From UBA6059 sp965227155 (GTDB lineage Bacteria; Bacteroidota; Bacteroidia; Cytophagales; Cyclobacteriaceae), in contig OZ245731.1 of NCBI GenBank assembly GCA_965227155.1, forward strand, positions 992,001 through 1,056,000: 64,000 nt of DNA, given 5' to 3'. The notes below the pieces were generated by a model that did not search any database, was not told the DNA's origin, and was given only the letters and a program-made list of their open reading frames with translations. Shown piece by piece: positions 44,830 to 53,688 of the stretch. The stretch's first letter is position 1. Each line of letters opens with the position of its first letter. The position numbers and the translations under genes are program-made.

Positions 44830-45303
44830 CTATTTGTATTTTTGGTTAATCTCCTCGTACTTTTCTACCGGAACCTTGCCTTTATAAGCCGATAAGTTTG
44901 GCTTGGGTACAAGCCAATCCAGGAAACCCTTGGCCCAGGCCCATACAAGACCCAAAAACAGTATCCCAATGAAAAGAAACATTTCAACAATGGCAAGCCA
45001 TGCCCATTGCCCCTGCGTACCTTCGATCAGGTCTTTTTGACCAAAAACGGTAGCCCAGGGAAACAAAAAAATCAGTTCAACTTCGAATAGTATAAAAATC
45101 AAAGCGATGATGTAATACCGTGGATTAAACTGCCCCCATGCTGTGCCCACAGGATCTTCTCCACTTTCATAGGTTGTCAGTTTTTCTTCGTTGGGTCTAT
45201 TTGGCCTTAATATTTTTCCCGCAATCAGGCTTACACCTGTGATGCCCAGGCTGCCGGCAGCAAACAATAAAACAACAGCGAATGGTGAAAGCTCCATGGC
45301 CAT
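44830..45303 (-). CDS. nuoA: NADH-quinone oxidoreductase subunit A
   Basis: A 157-residue membrane subunit with three transmembrane helices. The conserved loop TTYESGEDPVGTAWGQFNPRYYIIALIFILFEVE (about 42-75) is intact. It is first of the nuoA-B-C-D unit and follows the Lon-domain gene by 10 bp, so that gene may be transcribed with it. Confidence 0.96.
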   Translation of the reverse strand: MAMELSPFAVVLLFAAGSLGITGVSLIAGKILRPNRPNEEKLTTYESGEDPVGTAWGQFNPRYYIIALIFILFEVELIFLFPWATVFGQKDLIEGTQGQWAWLAIVEMFLFIGILFLGLVWAWAKGFLDWLVPKPNLSAYKGKVPVEKYEEINQKYK

Positions 45304-45313
45304 AAAATTGCCA

Positions 45314-45943
45314 TTAAAATTTTAAAGGATCTAAGTTTTTAAAATGACCATTCATTTTAATTTGCTCGCGAGCATGTTCAGCCTGCTTCAATGCCGGTAT
45401 AATTTGCTTGAGATGACCAATCAGGTACTGCTGTCGATCAGATTCTGTTTCTATACCCAACATAATGTATTCCTGTGACGGTGTAAGCCCCACTTTATGC
45501 CCCAATTCAAAACTAGTTTGCATGTTTTGTAGCGAAACCATTTCATCAGTTCCTATCCAACTGAAAAGTTCTGCGGCCAACTCCACAAGCTCAATATCCA
45601 AAACCCCACCACAATCATCAATATTCTGAAGGTAAGCAATCATCCCTCCGGCATACAGTTTATCACGCCAAATCTTCTCAAATGAAATAACCTTAAAGGC
45701 ATCCAAAGCTTGCGTTTTGATGTCCATACGGCCATCATTATAGGTTTTAGACAGCTCTACAATTTCAACTTCAGTGCCAAGCTCAATATTACCATTCACA
45801 AATGAGGGTATGCCAAAAGTGGTTTTCCCCTCCAGGCACTCTTTGATCATCTGCTTGTATCTTGGCTCAAACACATGAAGATTGACTTGCTCGCCCGGAA
45901 AGGCAACTATTTTTAAAGGGAAAAGCGGTAGGAATTTTTCCAT
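45314..45943 (-). CDS. Lon protease N-terminal substrate-binding domain protein
   Basis: A 209-residue stand-alone Lon N-domain. LPLFPLKIVAFPGEQVNLHVFEPRYKQMIKECLE (4-37) is the standard first half, with FGIPSFVNGNIELGTEVEIVEL following. There is no ATPase or protease part. Such proteins bind substrate peptides and may act as adaptors, but the partner is unknown. It is 10 bp ahead of nuoA on the same strand, an arrangement that could make it part of the nuo transcript. Confidence 0.87.
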   Translation of the reverse strand: MEKFLPLFPLKIVAFPGEQVNLHVFEPRYKQMIKECLEGKTTFGIPSFVNGNIELGTEVEIVELSKTYNDGRMDIKTQALDAFKVISFEKIWRDKLYAGGMIAYLQNIDDCGGVLDIELVELAAELFSWIGTDEMVSLQNMQTSFELGHKVGLTPSQEYIMLGIETESDRQQYLIGHLKQIIPALKQAEHAREQIKMNGHFKNLDPLKF

Positions 45944-46031
45944 AGGGGGTTAACCATTGGCAGTTTAGAAAGTTTGTATTGCCCACATATTTATGGCCAC
46001 CCTGACCAGGTAGAAATAAATTAAGGAAATC

Positions 46032-46066
46032 AAAAAAATGGCCCATCAAATTAAAGATGGGCCTTC
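46032..46066 (-). terminator. Terminator after the isocitrate dehydrogenase gene
   Basis: GGCCCATC (46040-46047) pairs with GATGGGCC (46056-46063) around an 8-base loop. On the minus strand a run of seven T follows. The hairpin begins a few bases after the stop codon at 46071. Confidence 0.85.
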
Positions 46067-46070
46067 TATT

Positions 46071-48299
46071 TTAAATGCTGTCTAGTATGGCATTGAAAGT
46101 GGCGCTAGGCCTCATGGCTTTTGTCACTTTAGCCACATCAGGATAATAATACCCTCCGATATCTACAGGACTTCCCTGTGCATCGTTAAGTTCATGGATA
46201 ATCTTTTCTTCATTTTCTGATAATTCACCGGCTATTTTCTCAAACTTTTTGGCCAGTTCTGTATCCTCTTGCTGTGCAGCCAACGCTTCTGTCCAATACA
46301 TGGCCAGGTAAAAATGGCTACCTCTGTTGTCAAGTTCATTCACCTTTCTGGAAGGCGATTTTCGGTTATCCAGGAATTTTGCGGTCGCCTGATCAAGAGT
46401 TTGTCCAAGAATTTTGGCCCTATCGTTGTGATGAACCTCACCAAAATGATCCAGAGAAGCTGCCAAAGCCATGAATTCACCAAGCGAATCCCATCGCAAA
46501 TGCCCCTCTTCTACAAACTGCTGCACGTGCTTGGGTGCTGACCCACCGGCACCTGTTTCAAACAGACCTCCACCTTTCATCAGTGGCACTATGGATAGCA
46601 TCTTGGCACTGGTTCCAAGCTCGAGGATCGGGAATAGGTCCGTCAGATAATCCCGCAGTACATTGCCTGTTACAGATATAGTGTCCTTGCCTTCTTTTAT
46701 CCTTTCTAAGGAATGTCTTGTTGCTTTGACCGGAGACATGATCTTTATATCCAGTCCTGAAGTATCATGGTCTTTCAGGTACTGATTAACTTTTTTAACC
46801 AGTTCCCTGTCGTGTGCTCGTGCTTCATCCAGCCAAAAAACAGCTGGTGTATTTGATGCTCTTGCCCTGTTCACAGCCAATTTCACCCAATCCTGAATAG
46901 CCGCATCCTTTACAGTACACATTCGCCAAATATCCCCCTCCTCTACTGCATGTTCCAGTAAAACGCTACCTTCACTATCTATAACTTTTACCGAACCATT
47001 GGCAGGTATCTCAAAGGTTTTATCATGTGACCCATATTCTTCTGCTTTCTGTGCCATGAGGCCTACATTGGGCACACTACCCATCGTAGAGGGATCGAAA
47101 GCACCATTCTCCTTACAAAAATCAATCACCTCCTGATAAACACCTGCATAACACCGATCAGGAATCACCGCTTTGGTATCTTGCTGCTCATCATTTTTAT
47201 TCCACATCTGACCGCTAGTACGGATCATTGCAGGCATTGAAGCATCAATAATCACATCACTAGGCACATGAAGGTTGGTGATGCCCTTGTGTGAATTGAC
47301 CATGGCCAAATCAGGTCCATCAGCATAGCAGGCTTCAATATCCTTTTCTATTGCTTTTCTATCCTCGTCAGGGAGCTGCTGGATCGCATTTACCAAATCA
47401 CCGAATCCATTGTTGGTATCTACCCCAAGACTTTTCAGCATATCTGAGTGCTTTTCATAGACATCTTTGAAGAATACAGACACGGCATGGCCAAAAATGA
47501 TAGGGTCTGAAACCTTCATCATGGTAGCCTTTAGGTGCACAGAAAATAATACACCTTTTGCTTTTGCATCATTCTTTTGCTCCTCCAGAAAGGTTCTCAG
47601 CGCACTACGATTCATCACGGCACCATCAGCAACTTCTCCTGCTTTGAGTTTTACCTGCCCTTTCAGTACCTGTACAGTGCCGTCTGCCTTGTGCAGTTCA
47701 ATATTCACCTGAGTGTCTGAAGGGATGGTAACAGACTGCTCAGAGCCATAGAAATCGCCCGATTCCATGCTTGCCACATGCGACTTTGAATCCGCTGACC
47801 ATGCCCCCATACTGTGAGGATTTTTTTGAGCATATTGCTTCACGGATTTTGGGGCCCTCCTGTCGCTGTTGCCTTCCCGCAACACGGGGTTTACCGCACT
47901 GCCTTTTACCTTATCATATCGAATGCGAATTTCTTTTTCCTTATCAGTTTTGGGATCCGACGGATAGTCAGGCACTGCAATCCCCTGTGCCTGCAATTCC
48001 TTGATTGTGGCTATCAATTGAGGGATGGAGGCACTGATGTTGGGCAATTTGATGATATTGGTAGTAGGATCTTGGGTAAGCTTGCCTAGTTCTGCCAGAT
48101 CGTCTGGAATGATCTGATCCTTTTCCAGCCACTCAGGGAAGCTTGCCACCACTCTGGCCGCTAATGATATGTCCCTTGTTTCAAAATTGATACCTGCAGG
48201 CCCTGCGATAGACTGGATGATGGGTAGAAATGAAGCTGTGGCTAAAGCCGGTGCCTCATCTGTTTTGGTATAGATAATGGTAGATGGCTTTTCAGACAT
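46071..48299 (-). CDS. icd: NADP-dependent isocitrate dehydrogenase, monomeric type
   Basis: A 742-residue monomeric IDH that oxidises isocitrate to 2-oxoglutarate and makes NADPH for the TCA cycle. IIYTKTDEAPALATASFLPI (8-27), NPVLREGNSDRRAPKSVKQYAQKNPHSMG (about 136-164), SVHLKATMMKVSDPIIFG and NNGFGDL are characteristic, as are the late TGAGGSAPKHVQQFVEEGHLRWDS and DNRGSHFYLAMYWTEALA. Full length. It is monocistronic, with its own terminator and 125 bp upstream to panB. Confidence 0.97.
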   Translation of the reverse strand: MSEKPSTIIYTKTDEAPALATASFLPIIQSIAGPAGINFETRDISLAARVVASFPEWLEKDQIIPDDLAELGKLTQDPTTNIIKLPNISASIPQLIATIKELQAQGIAVPDYPSDPKTDKEKEIRIRYDKVKGSAVNPVLREGNSDRRAPKSVKQYAQKNPHSMGAWSADSKSHVASMESGDFYGSEQSVTIPSDTQVNIELHKADGTVQVLKGQVKLKAGEVADGAVMNRSALRTFLEEQKNDAKAKGVLFSVHLKATMMKVSDPIIFGHAVSVFFKDVYEKHSDMLKSLGVDTNNGFGDLVNAIQQLPDEDRKAIEKDIEACYADGPDLAMVNSHKGITNLHVPSDVIIDASMPAMIRTSGQMWNKNDEQQDTKAVIPDRCYAGVYQEVIDFCKENGAFDPSTMGSVPNVGLMAQKAEEYGSHDKTFEIPANGSVKVIDSEGSVLLEHAVEEGDIWRMCTVKDAAIQDWVKLAVNRARASNTPAVFWLDEARAHDRELVKKVNQYLKDHDTSGLDIKIMSPVKATRHSLERIKEGKDTISVTGNVLRDYLTDLFPILELGTSAKMLSIVPLMKGGGLFETGAGGSAPKHVQQFVEEGHLRWDSLGEFMALAASLDHFGEVHHNDRAKILGQTLDQATAKFLDNRKSPSRKVNELDNRGSHFYLAMYWTEALAAQQEDTELAKKFEKIAGELSENEEKIIHELNDAQGSPVDIGGYYYPDVAKVTKAMRPSATFNAILDSI

Positions 48300-48424
48300 T
48301 GGATGTGATTTGTTAGATATAAAAGATTTACTGTTGGTAGTACTTGAAAAATATTCAAGATAATGCCGCGAAGATAATGAAAACTAAAAACAAGAATATG
48401 GTTATCCCTAATCTGCCCTCGCTG

Positions 48425-49240
48425 CTAATAACTTTCTTTGTCAGATGGGAAACTCTTTGATTTTACATCTTTGATGTAGGCATTCACTGCATTATTGATA
48501 GCACTATTTAAATCGGCATATTGTCGAAGAAATCTGGGCTTAAAATCATGGGTTATTCCAAGCATATCGTGTACCACAAGCACCTGCCCGTCTACATCAG
48601 GACCGGCACCTATCCCAATTACAGGAATCGATAGCTCAGAAGCTACTTTTTTTGCCAATTGGGCAGGTATTTTCTCAAGCACTATAGCAAAACAGCCACA
48701 GTCCTCCAGCAATTTAGCGTCCTCTATGAGCTTTTGAGCTTCTGCTTCCTCCCGAGCCCGTACTGTGTAGGTTCCAAATTTATAAATAGACTGTGGTGTA
48801 AGCCCCAGGTGCCCCATTACAGGCACCCCCGCACTCAGCACGCGAATTATAGATTCCTTTATCTCACTCCCCCCTTCCATCTTCACTGCATGTCCACCCG
48901 ACTCTTTCATAATCCTGATAGCAGAGCGCAGTGCCTCAGAGGAATTTCCCTGATAAGAGCCAAAGGGTACGTCCACCACTACCAGTGCTCTTTTTACAGC
49001 GCGCACCACACTAGTAGCGTGATAGATCATTTGATCCAGCGTAATGGGCAAAGTAGTTTCATTGCCAGCCATTACATTAGATGCCGAGTCGCCCACAAGA
49101 AGCACATCTATACCTGCCTCATCCAATATTTTGGCCATAGAGAAATCATAAGCCGTAAGCATTGAAATCTTCTCTCCCCGGCTCTTCATTTCATGTAGCT
49201 GATGGGTTGTTATCTTTTTAATATTGCTGTGTACTGACAT
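48425..49240 (-). CDS. panB: 3-methyl-2-oxobutanoate hydroxymethyltransferase
   Basis: A 271-residue TIM-barrel enzyme of pantothenate and CoA synthesis that adds a hydroxymethyl group from methylene-THF to 2-oxoisovalerate. ITTHQLHEMKSRGEKISMLTAYDFSMAKI opens the protein, with LLVGDSASNVMAGNETTLPITLDQMIYH (metal-binding Asp), VKMEGG, VPVMGHLGLTPQS and VIGIGAGPDVDGQVLVVHDMLG following. Its substrate 2-oxoisovalerate is also the LeuA substrate. It follows the thioredoxin-like gene by 9 bp. Confidence 0.96.
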   Translation of the reverse strand: MSVHSNIKKITTHQLHEMKSRGEKISMLTAYDFSMAKILDEAGIDVLLVGDSASNVMAGNETTLPITLDQMIYHATSVVRAVKRALVVVDVPFGSYQGNSSEALRSAIRIMKESGGHAVKMEGGSEIKESIIRVLSAGVPVMGHLGLTPQSIYKFGTYTVRAREEAEAQKLIEDAKLLEDCGCFAIVLEKIPAQLAKKVASELSIPVIGIGAGPDVDGQVLVVHDMLGITHDFKPRFLRQYADLNSAINNAVNAYIKDVKSKSFPSDKESY

Positions 49241-49249
49241 CTTGTAGGC

Positions 49250-49804
49250 TTAATTTTTCCATTTGATATTACATCCCATACTGGGTAGCTGATCTGCAAA
49301 GACAGGTTTACCTTCCAATAACAGGTCTAAAGCTGTTGATAGATCTTTACCGGTCACCGGCACATTATTCCCCGGTGTTGAACCATCCATTCTACCCCGG
49401 TATACACAGGCAAGCTGATTATTAAACACATAAAAATCGGGTGTGCATGCTGCCATGTAGGCTTTGGCTACTTCTTGCGATTCATCATACAGATAAGGGA
49501 AAGTGAAATCCAATTCCTGAGCGCGCTCCTTCATTTTTTCAGGTCCATCCTGTGGATAATTCGTCACATCATTGGAGCTGATGGCAACAAAATTCACATC
49601 CTTTTTTTGGTACTTTTTCACCAATTCCACGAGTTTATCCTGAATGTGAATAACATAAGGGCAATGGTTGCAAATAAACATGACAACCAAAGGCTTGCCC
49701 CGGAATTGGTCTAAAGAGATGGTATCACCCGACAGAGTATCTGGTAATGAAAAGGACGGGGCTTGTGTGCCCAGAGGTAACATATTCGAAGGTGTTAATG
49801 CCAT
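49250..49804 (-). CDS. Thioredoxin-like / AhpC-TSA family protein
   Basis: A 184-residue redoxin fold. LGTQAPSFSLPDTLSGDTISLDQFRGKPLVVMFICNHCPYV places a CNHC pair (Cys45 and Cys48) where thioredoxins have CxxC, and VNFVAISSNDVTNYPQDGPEKMKE with a cis-proline loop CTPDFYVF follows. The ATG at 49804 begins the conserved region, while an earlier ATG (49864) would add 20 unlikely residues. Cytoplasmic, since no signal peptide is present. Substrate unknown. It lies 9 bp ahead of panB. Confidence 0.87.
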   Translation of the reverse strand: MALTPSNMLPLGTQAPSFSLPDTLSGDTISLDQFRGKPLVVMFICNHCPYVIHIQDKLVELVKKYQKKDVNFVAISSNDVTNYPQDGPEKMKERAQELDFTFPYLYDESQEVAKAYMAACTPDFYVFNNQLACVYRGRMDGSTPGNNVPVTGKDLSTALDLLLEGKPVFADQLPSMGCNIKWKN

Positions 49805-49929
49805 AATGCTTCGATTTTGGTCAAAAGTACAAATTATGATAATGATATGCTGCCCTCTATGCAATGCTATATGACGAATGGTTTGGAAACCACTTCGATT
49901 ACTGATATTATTGTTTAAACCCTTTCATT

Positions 49930-51528
49930 ATGACCCAAAAATCAATTCTCCTCTTATTTTTCAGCATTAGTCTTTCATTTTTTTGCTTAGCACAAAACTC
50001 AATTACCCCATCACCTCCCCGGGGTGAGAATGAAGGCGATGGTCCTCACAAACAACTGATCATCCGTGGTGCTACTCTCGTTAATGGCACCGGTGCCCCG
50101 CCCATTGGGCCTGTTGATGTTGTAGTAGAGGATAATATCATCACCCAGGTAAAAACGGTAGGCTACCCGGGTGTAGAAATAAATGAGGAGAACAGACCCA
50201 AGGCAAAAGATGGCGCCCGAGAGATCGATGCAACAGGCATGTATCTACTACCCGGCTTTATTGATATGCACGGTCATATTGGTGGTAAGGCACAGGGCAC
50301 ACCGGCAGAATATGTTTTCAAGCTCTGGATGGCTCATGGTATCACCACCATAAGGGATCCCTCGGCTGGCAATGGGCTGGACTGGGTGCTGGAACATAAA
50401 AATAAGAGTGCTAAAAACACAATTGTAGCACCAAGGATATTTGCTTATACCGCTTTTGGACAGGGTGCAGAAAACGGTATCAATTCACCCGCTGAAGCCA
50501 TCGATTGGGTTCGCAATAATGCCAACAAAGGAGCTGATGGCATTAAGTTTTTCGGAGCAAGGCCTGATATCATGGAAGCAGCCATCAAGGAGAATAAGTC
50601 ATTAGGCCTAAGATCTGCGTGCCATCATGCTCAAATGGACGTGGCGTGGCTCAATGTGCTGCAAACGGCACGCTTTGGCCTAACAAGTATGGAGCACTGG
50701 TACGGTTTGCCAGAGGCATTATTTGTAGATAGAACTATTCAAAACTATCCGCTCGATTACAATTATATGAATGAGCAGGATCGCTTTGGTGAAGCAGGTA
50801 AACTTTGGAAGCAAGCCGCTAAGCCATATTCCGATAAGTGGAATGCCGTGATGAATGAGCTCATTGAGTTGGACTTCACTATTGACCCTACATTCAATAT
50901 TTACGAGGCGAGTAGGGATCTTATGCGTGCCAGAAGGGCAGAATGGCATGAGGACTATACATTACCATCTTTATGGAGGTTTTACCGGCCCAGTAAAATA
51001 AGCCATGGGTCTTACTGGCATTTTTGGGGCACTGAACAGGAAGTAGACTGGAAAGAAAACTATAAGCTTTGGATGACTTTTGTTAATGAATATAAAAACC
51101 GGGGCGGTAGAGTGACAACCGGATCAGATTCAGGATTCATTTACCAGCTTTATGGTTTTGCCTATATCAGGGAACTGGAATTGCTACGCGAAGCAGGATT
51201 TCATCCTTTAGAAGTAATTAGAGCTGCTACCTTAAAAGGTGCAGAAGCTCTCGGGGCAGCAGATCGCATTGGTACGATAGAGGTAGGTAAGCTGGCTGAC
51301 ATGATCTTGGTGGAAGCCAACCCACTCGAGAATCTGAAGGTACTTTATGGTACAGGAGCCATTAAGCTTACTGAAGATAACAATGTAGTGCGTGTGGGCG
51401 GCGTTAAATACACGATTAAGGATGGTATTGTGTATGATGCCAAAAAACTATTGCAAGATGTTAAAGATATTGTAGATGCTGAAAAGGAAAAAACAGGATT
51501 CACAATTAAACAACCTGGCATGAATTAA
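49930..51528 (+). CDS. Secreted amidohydrolase family protein
   Basis: A 532-residue metal-dependent hydrolase. Residues 1-21 form a signal peptide ending CLA-QN, so it is periplasmic or outer-membrane exposed. The barrel has LLPGFIDMHGHIGG (the HxH metal site), ACHHAQMD, SMEHWYGLP and GSDSGFIYQLYGFA, and the C-terminal strand GTIEVGKLADMILVEANPLENLKVLYG is typical of the imidazolonepropionase/prolidase-like group. Substrate unknown. It might cleave dipeptides or cyclic amides. Confidence 0.86.
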   Translation: MTQKSILLLFFSISLSFFCLAQNSITPSPPRGENEGDGPHKQLIIRGATLVNGTGAPPIGPVDVVVEDNIITQVKTVGYPGVEINEENRPKAKDGAREIDATGMYLLPGFIDMHGHIGGKAQGTPAEYVFKLWMAHGITTIRDPSAGNGLDWVLEHKNKSAKNTIVAPRIFAYTAFGQGAENGINSPAEAIDWVRNNANKGADGIKFFGARPDIMEAAIKENKSLGLRSACHHAQMDVAWLNVLQTARFGLTSMEHWYGLPEALFVDRTIQNYPLDYNYMNEQDRFGEAGKLWKQAAKPYSDKWNAVMNELIELDFTIDPTFNIYEASRDLMRARRAEWHEDYTLPSLWRFYRPSKISHGSYWHFWGTEQEVDWKENYKLWMTFVNEYKNRGGRVTTGSDSGFIYQLYGFAYIRELELLREAGFHPLEVIRAATLKGAEALGAADRIGTIEVGKLADMILVEANPLENLKVLYGTGAIKLTEDNNVVRVGGVKYTIKDGIVYDAKKLLQDVKDIVDAEKEKTGFTIKQPGMN

Positions 51529-51595
51529 ATCTAAAGTTGAGATGTTTGATTGATTTTTTGTAACTTTCTAATATATTTTATAAATAATTTGTTAA

Positions 51596-52621
51596 ATGAA
51601 ATTTCGATTCGCCCTTTTACTGGTTCAAATAATGTTGCTACTGAGCTTTAGTGGTTGCATTAAAACAGAATCAAGTAGTGAGCGACCCGATCGGATCACA
51701 AAACCGGAGATAGTCGATACAACAAACCAGGAGGAGGATTCTGAGTTTGAGGCATTATCCGTAACGGGTGAACCCTATTTTCAACAGGAATTTCCCGCCA
51801 GATTACTTAAAAGAAGAGAGCGCGAGTTAATAGCCGCTGAAAATAACTACAACCAATATCCAGACAGCCTGGAATACATCATTTGGTATGGCCGTAGGTT
51901 GGCCTACTTATCCAGGTATAAAGATGCCATAGACATCTACTCCAAGGGCATTGAATTATATCCGGAATCTTACCGGCTTTACAGGCATAGGGGGCACAGG
52001 TTCATCACAGTACGCAAATTTGACCTGGCCATCTCTGATCTTGAAAAAGCTGCCTTCTACAGTAGAAGTTATGAAGTGAGGGCAGAAGAGGACGGTATAT
52101 CCAATGCGATTAACAAGCCGCTAACTACTACACAGTTCAATATCTGGTATCACTTGGGCCTTGCGTACTACCTTAAAGGAAATTATGATAAAGCTGTTTC
52201 CGCCTTTAAAAAATGTATGGAGGTAAGCAATAATGATGACTTACTGGTAGCCACTACTGACTGGTTGTATATGACCTACAGAAAGATAGGCAATAAGTCT
52301 GCGGCCACTGCCTTGCTGGAACCAATACATGATGAAATGCGAATTGTGGAGAATCATTCTTATCACAAGCGATTGCTTATGTACAAAGGAGAAATCGAAC
52401 CTACTGAACTACTAAATGTATCCGTTACTGATGATCCTGATAGTCAATTGGCGCTGGCCACACAGGGTTACGGGGTAGGATTTCACTACCTGGTAAACGG
52501 TAAATTAGATGAGGCCAGAGAAATCTTTGAGAATGTAGTAAGTACCAGTTACTGGCCTGCATTTGGCTTTATCGCCTCAGAAGTTGAGCTCTATAACCTA
52601 TCCCTTGCTGGCGCTTTATAG
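51596..52621 (+). CDS. TPR lipoprotein
   Basis: A 341-residue lipoprotein. The signal ends with the lipobox FSGC (Cys21), so it is lipid-anchored to a membrane. Helical repeats follow, for example LEYIIWYGRRLAYLSRYKDAIDIYSKGIELYP (about 90-121), YRLYRHRGHRFITVRKFDLAISDLEKAAFY and FNIWYHLGLAYYLKGNYDKAVSAFKKCMEV. A conserved YGRR segment recurs in similar Bacteroidota proteins. Function unknown, probably protein-protein contacts. It converges on the phosphodiesterase-like gene with a 6-bp overlap. Confidence 0.85.
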   Translation: MKFRFALLLVQIMLLLSFSGCIKTESSSERPDRITKPEIVDTTNQEEDSEFEALSVTGEPYFQQEFPARLLKRRERELIAAENNYNQYPDSLEYIIWYGRRLAYLSRYKDAIDIYSKGIELYPESYRLYRHRGHRFITVRKFDLAISDLEKAAFYSRSYEVRAEEDGISNAINKPLTTTQFNIWYHLGLAYYLKGNYDKAVSAFKKCMEVSNNDDLLVATTDWLYMTYRKIGNKSAATALLEPIHDEMRIVENHSYHKRLLMYKGEIEPTELLNVSVTDDPDSQLALATQGYGVGFHYLVNGKLDEAREIFENVVSTSYWPAFGFIASEVELYNLSLAGAL

Positions 52622-53515
52622 ATTTTCAATCTCTACTTTAATGTCGTGTAAACGATCCGGGAAGTCAGTGATAATGCCATCGACACCCATGTTTAAGGCC
52701 TTAATCATCTCCTCCCTATCATTCACTAGAAATGTGTACACTTTTAGCCTCCGTGCATGAAGCTCAAAAACCCTTCTCTCGGATAAGGCATGGAAAGGTG
52801 GATTTACAGCACTGAGGTATTTATGCTTTTCCCTGGTATTCATCAGGTTACGGGTACGTAAAAAATAGCTGAATACATTAGTATTATCCTCCCCAATTAA
52901 TATTTGCTTGATCTGAATTCTAGGATCATGCTCATGCGCTTCATCCAGGTATTTTTCATCATACGATTCCAGAATGCACCAATCAACAGCATTATTCGCT
53001 TCAATAATATCTGTAATGATTTCAGCAAACCCCTGATAATACACATCACCTTTGGTTTTCATTTCGATAAGGCATTCTGCGCGGCCATCGATGTGTTTTA
53101 ATGCTTCGTCTAAGGTTGGTATTTTTGTGCCTGCAAATTCTTCACTGAACCAGCTTCCAGCATCAAATTGCTGAAGTTCTTCTAGTGTATATTCATGTAC
53201 ATTCCCCTGGCCATTTGTAGTACGATCGATTTGCTCATCATGAAGCACAACCACATGCCCATCTTTGGTCACATGCACGTCTATGGCTACCATATCTGCT
53301 CCCATCTCTATAGCCAGGTCAATAGCAGGCAGTGTGTTTTCCGGTGCATGGCCTGAAGCACCACGATGCGCAATATTCACTACGGGGTGCTCTTTCATTT
53401 TTGCACTAATCTCACTGCTGACGAATAATGCTTGAAAAATAAGTGGCTCCAATAACCATACGGAGGTTACCAGAATGACCATAGCGGTTAGTATAAAGAA
53501 GGGTCTGTTTTTCAT
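52616..53515 (-). CDS. Glycerophosphodiester phosphodiesterase family protein
   Basis: A 299-residue GDPD-fold protein with an N-terminal membrane anchor (PFFILTAMVILVTSVWLL, about 5-22). NIAHRGASGHAPENTLP (47-63) holds His50 and Glu59, LHDEQIDRTT holds His92 and CLIEMKTKG holds Glu151 and Lys153. The usual metal ligand Glu of the IELDV motif is an alanine here (MVAIDV, Ala77), while the Asp (79) is kept. The enzyme may be inactive or may use a changed metal site. Late segments (VFELHARRLKVYTFLVND and GVDGIITDFPD) are intact. Confidence 0.88.
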   Translation of the reverse strand: MKNRPFFILTAMVILVTSVWLLEPLIFQALFVSSEISAKMKEHPVVNIAHRGASGHAPENTLPAIDLAIEMGADMVAIDVHVTKDGHVVVLHDEQIDRTTNGQGNVHEYTLEELQQFDAGSWFSEEFAGTKIPTLDEALKHIDGRAECLIEMKTKGDVYYQGFAEIITDIIEANNAVDWCILESYDEKYLDEAHEHDPRIQIKQILIGEDNTNVFSYFLRTRNLMNTREKHKYLSAVNPPFHALSERRVFELHARRLKVYTFLVNDREEMIKALNMGVDGIITDFPDRLHDIKVEIENL

Positions 53516-53688
53516 GTCAGTAAAAACACGGTTAAATCCAGCATGAATCTACAAAATAATTGCTAATGCTAAAATCTATTGTGCCTACTTTGGCAAATCC
53601 ATCTGAAATAATGGCTTTACTGAATAGCTTTTATACAATAATATATCACTTATTGCCACTATTATGCTGCAGTCACCCCCCTTGTCTA

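Noticed and set aside
48659..49165. 168-codon plus-strand ORF opposite panB
   Set aside because: Antisense to a clear panB, with cysteine- and histidine-rich composition typical of shadow frames.
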